Shown here one piece after another: positions 5,270-5,381 of a stretch of DNA of 5,381 nt. Each line of letters begins with the position of its first letter. Position 1 is the stretch's first letter. The notes below the pieces were generated by a model. That model was not told the DNA's origin and did no database searches. It worked only from the letters and a program-made list of their open reading frames with translations. The stretch is from the NCBI GenBank assembly GCA_021741285.1, contig JAIOYD010000125.1, positions 1 through 5,381 of the forward strand. Direction: 5' to 3'. The DNA comes from Rickettsiaceae bacterium. Lineage in GTDB: Bacteria; Pseudomonadota; Alphaproteobacteria; Rickettsiales; Rickettsiaceae. Made by a program: the position numbers and the translations under genes.

Positions 5270-5381
5270 TTAAAGCTCGAAATTATAAATTCCGGCAATT
5301 AAGTTGAATCTTAAACCGAACCGTTTTCTTCTATTTCTGTAACGATCGGCGATAATTTTAAATCTTTTAACCATACCAATT
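5270..5381 (-). CDS. IS5-family transposase, C-terminal portion running off the window
   Basis: The minus-strand frame is open from the right edge to a TAA at 5272-5270, giving 37 codons. It includes M-V-K-R-F-K-I-I-A-D-R-Y-R-N-R-R-K-R-F, then L-R-F-N-L-I-A-G-I-Y-N-F-E-L at the C-terminus. The pattern K-R-F-x-x-I-A-x-R-Y followed by an aromatic and a hydrophobic helix is the end of the DDE domain in IS5/IS1031 transposases. The helix after the catalytic glutamate is basic, as in the family. The first two catalytic aspartates lie outside the window, so completeness is unknown. The stop lies four bases inside the terminal repeat, the usual tight arrangement of this IS. Confidence 0.8.
   Translation of the reverse strand, partial: IGMVKRFKIIADRYRNRRKRFGLRFNLIAGIYNFEL

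Noticed and set aside
1..5381. CRISPR arrays, tRNA or rRNA genes
   Set aside because: I saw no regularly spaced repeats, no CCA-ending cloverleaf pattern and no rRNA-like conserved blocks on either strand.

Overview
The window is AT-rich and crowded with decaying genes and transposon pieces. Its protein set (a stand-alone SpoT-type hydrolase, a ProP-like MFS permease, an Rpn/PD-(D/E)XK 'transposase', a DnaQ-like exonuclease remnant and several unrelated insertion sequences) is what I associate with the accessory, mobile-element-rich parts of Rickettsia and close relatives (order Rickettsiales). This placement rests on protein style and base composition; no marker gene confirms it.

Left edge (1-300): the last codons of an IS256-family transposase (+) abut an N-terminal fragment of a YkuD-type L,D-transpeptidase (-). 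The IS element appears to have cut that cell-wall gene. Middle left (301-2400): a hydrolase-only (p)ppGpp phosphohydrolase (+) and a complete ProP-like MFS transporter (-) face each other, and their 3' ends overlap by 38 bases. Both look intact, and each has a recognisable promoter candidate. Middle (2352-2800): decayed coding sequence, including a plus-strand frame with a P-loop-like G-K-S and an internal amber stop. Next (2801-3730): an intact Rpn-family nuclease (-) behind an extended -10 promoter.

Right part (3858-5381): layered mobile-element remains. A DEDDh exonuclease pseudogene (-) lacks its Exo I motif and carries one frameshift. Its 5' end stops where an IS110-family element seems to begin. 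That element has a structured leader of about 165 nt just upstream of the transposase start. The leader holds one short hairpin followed by two long-range stems that each enclose an internal hairpin, which is the layout expected of an IS110 bridge RNA. The transposase itself stops after 29 codons. Group II intron-like sequence follows, then about 300 bases of unassigned debris, then the right-hand portion of an IS5-family element (-) running off the window.

Functionally, only three genes look able to make full proteins: the alarmone hydrolase, the permease and the Rpn nuclease. The first two suit a host-dependent bacterium that tunes its stringent response and imports host metabolites. The rest records repeated insertion by at least four unrelated mobile-element types. 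The bridge-RNA-like leader is the most interesting item.
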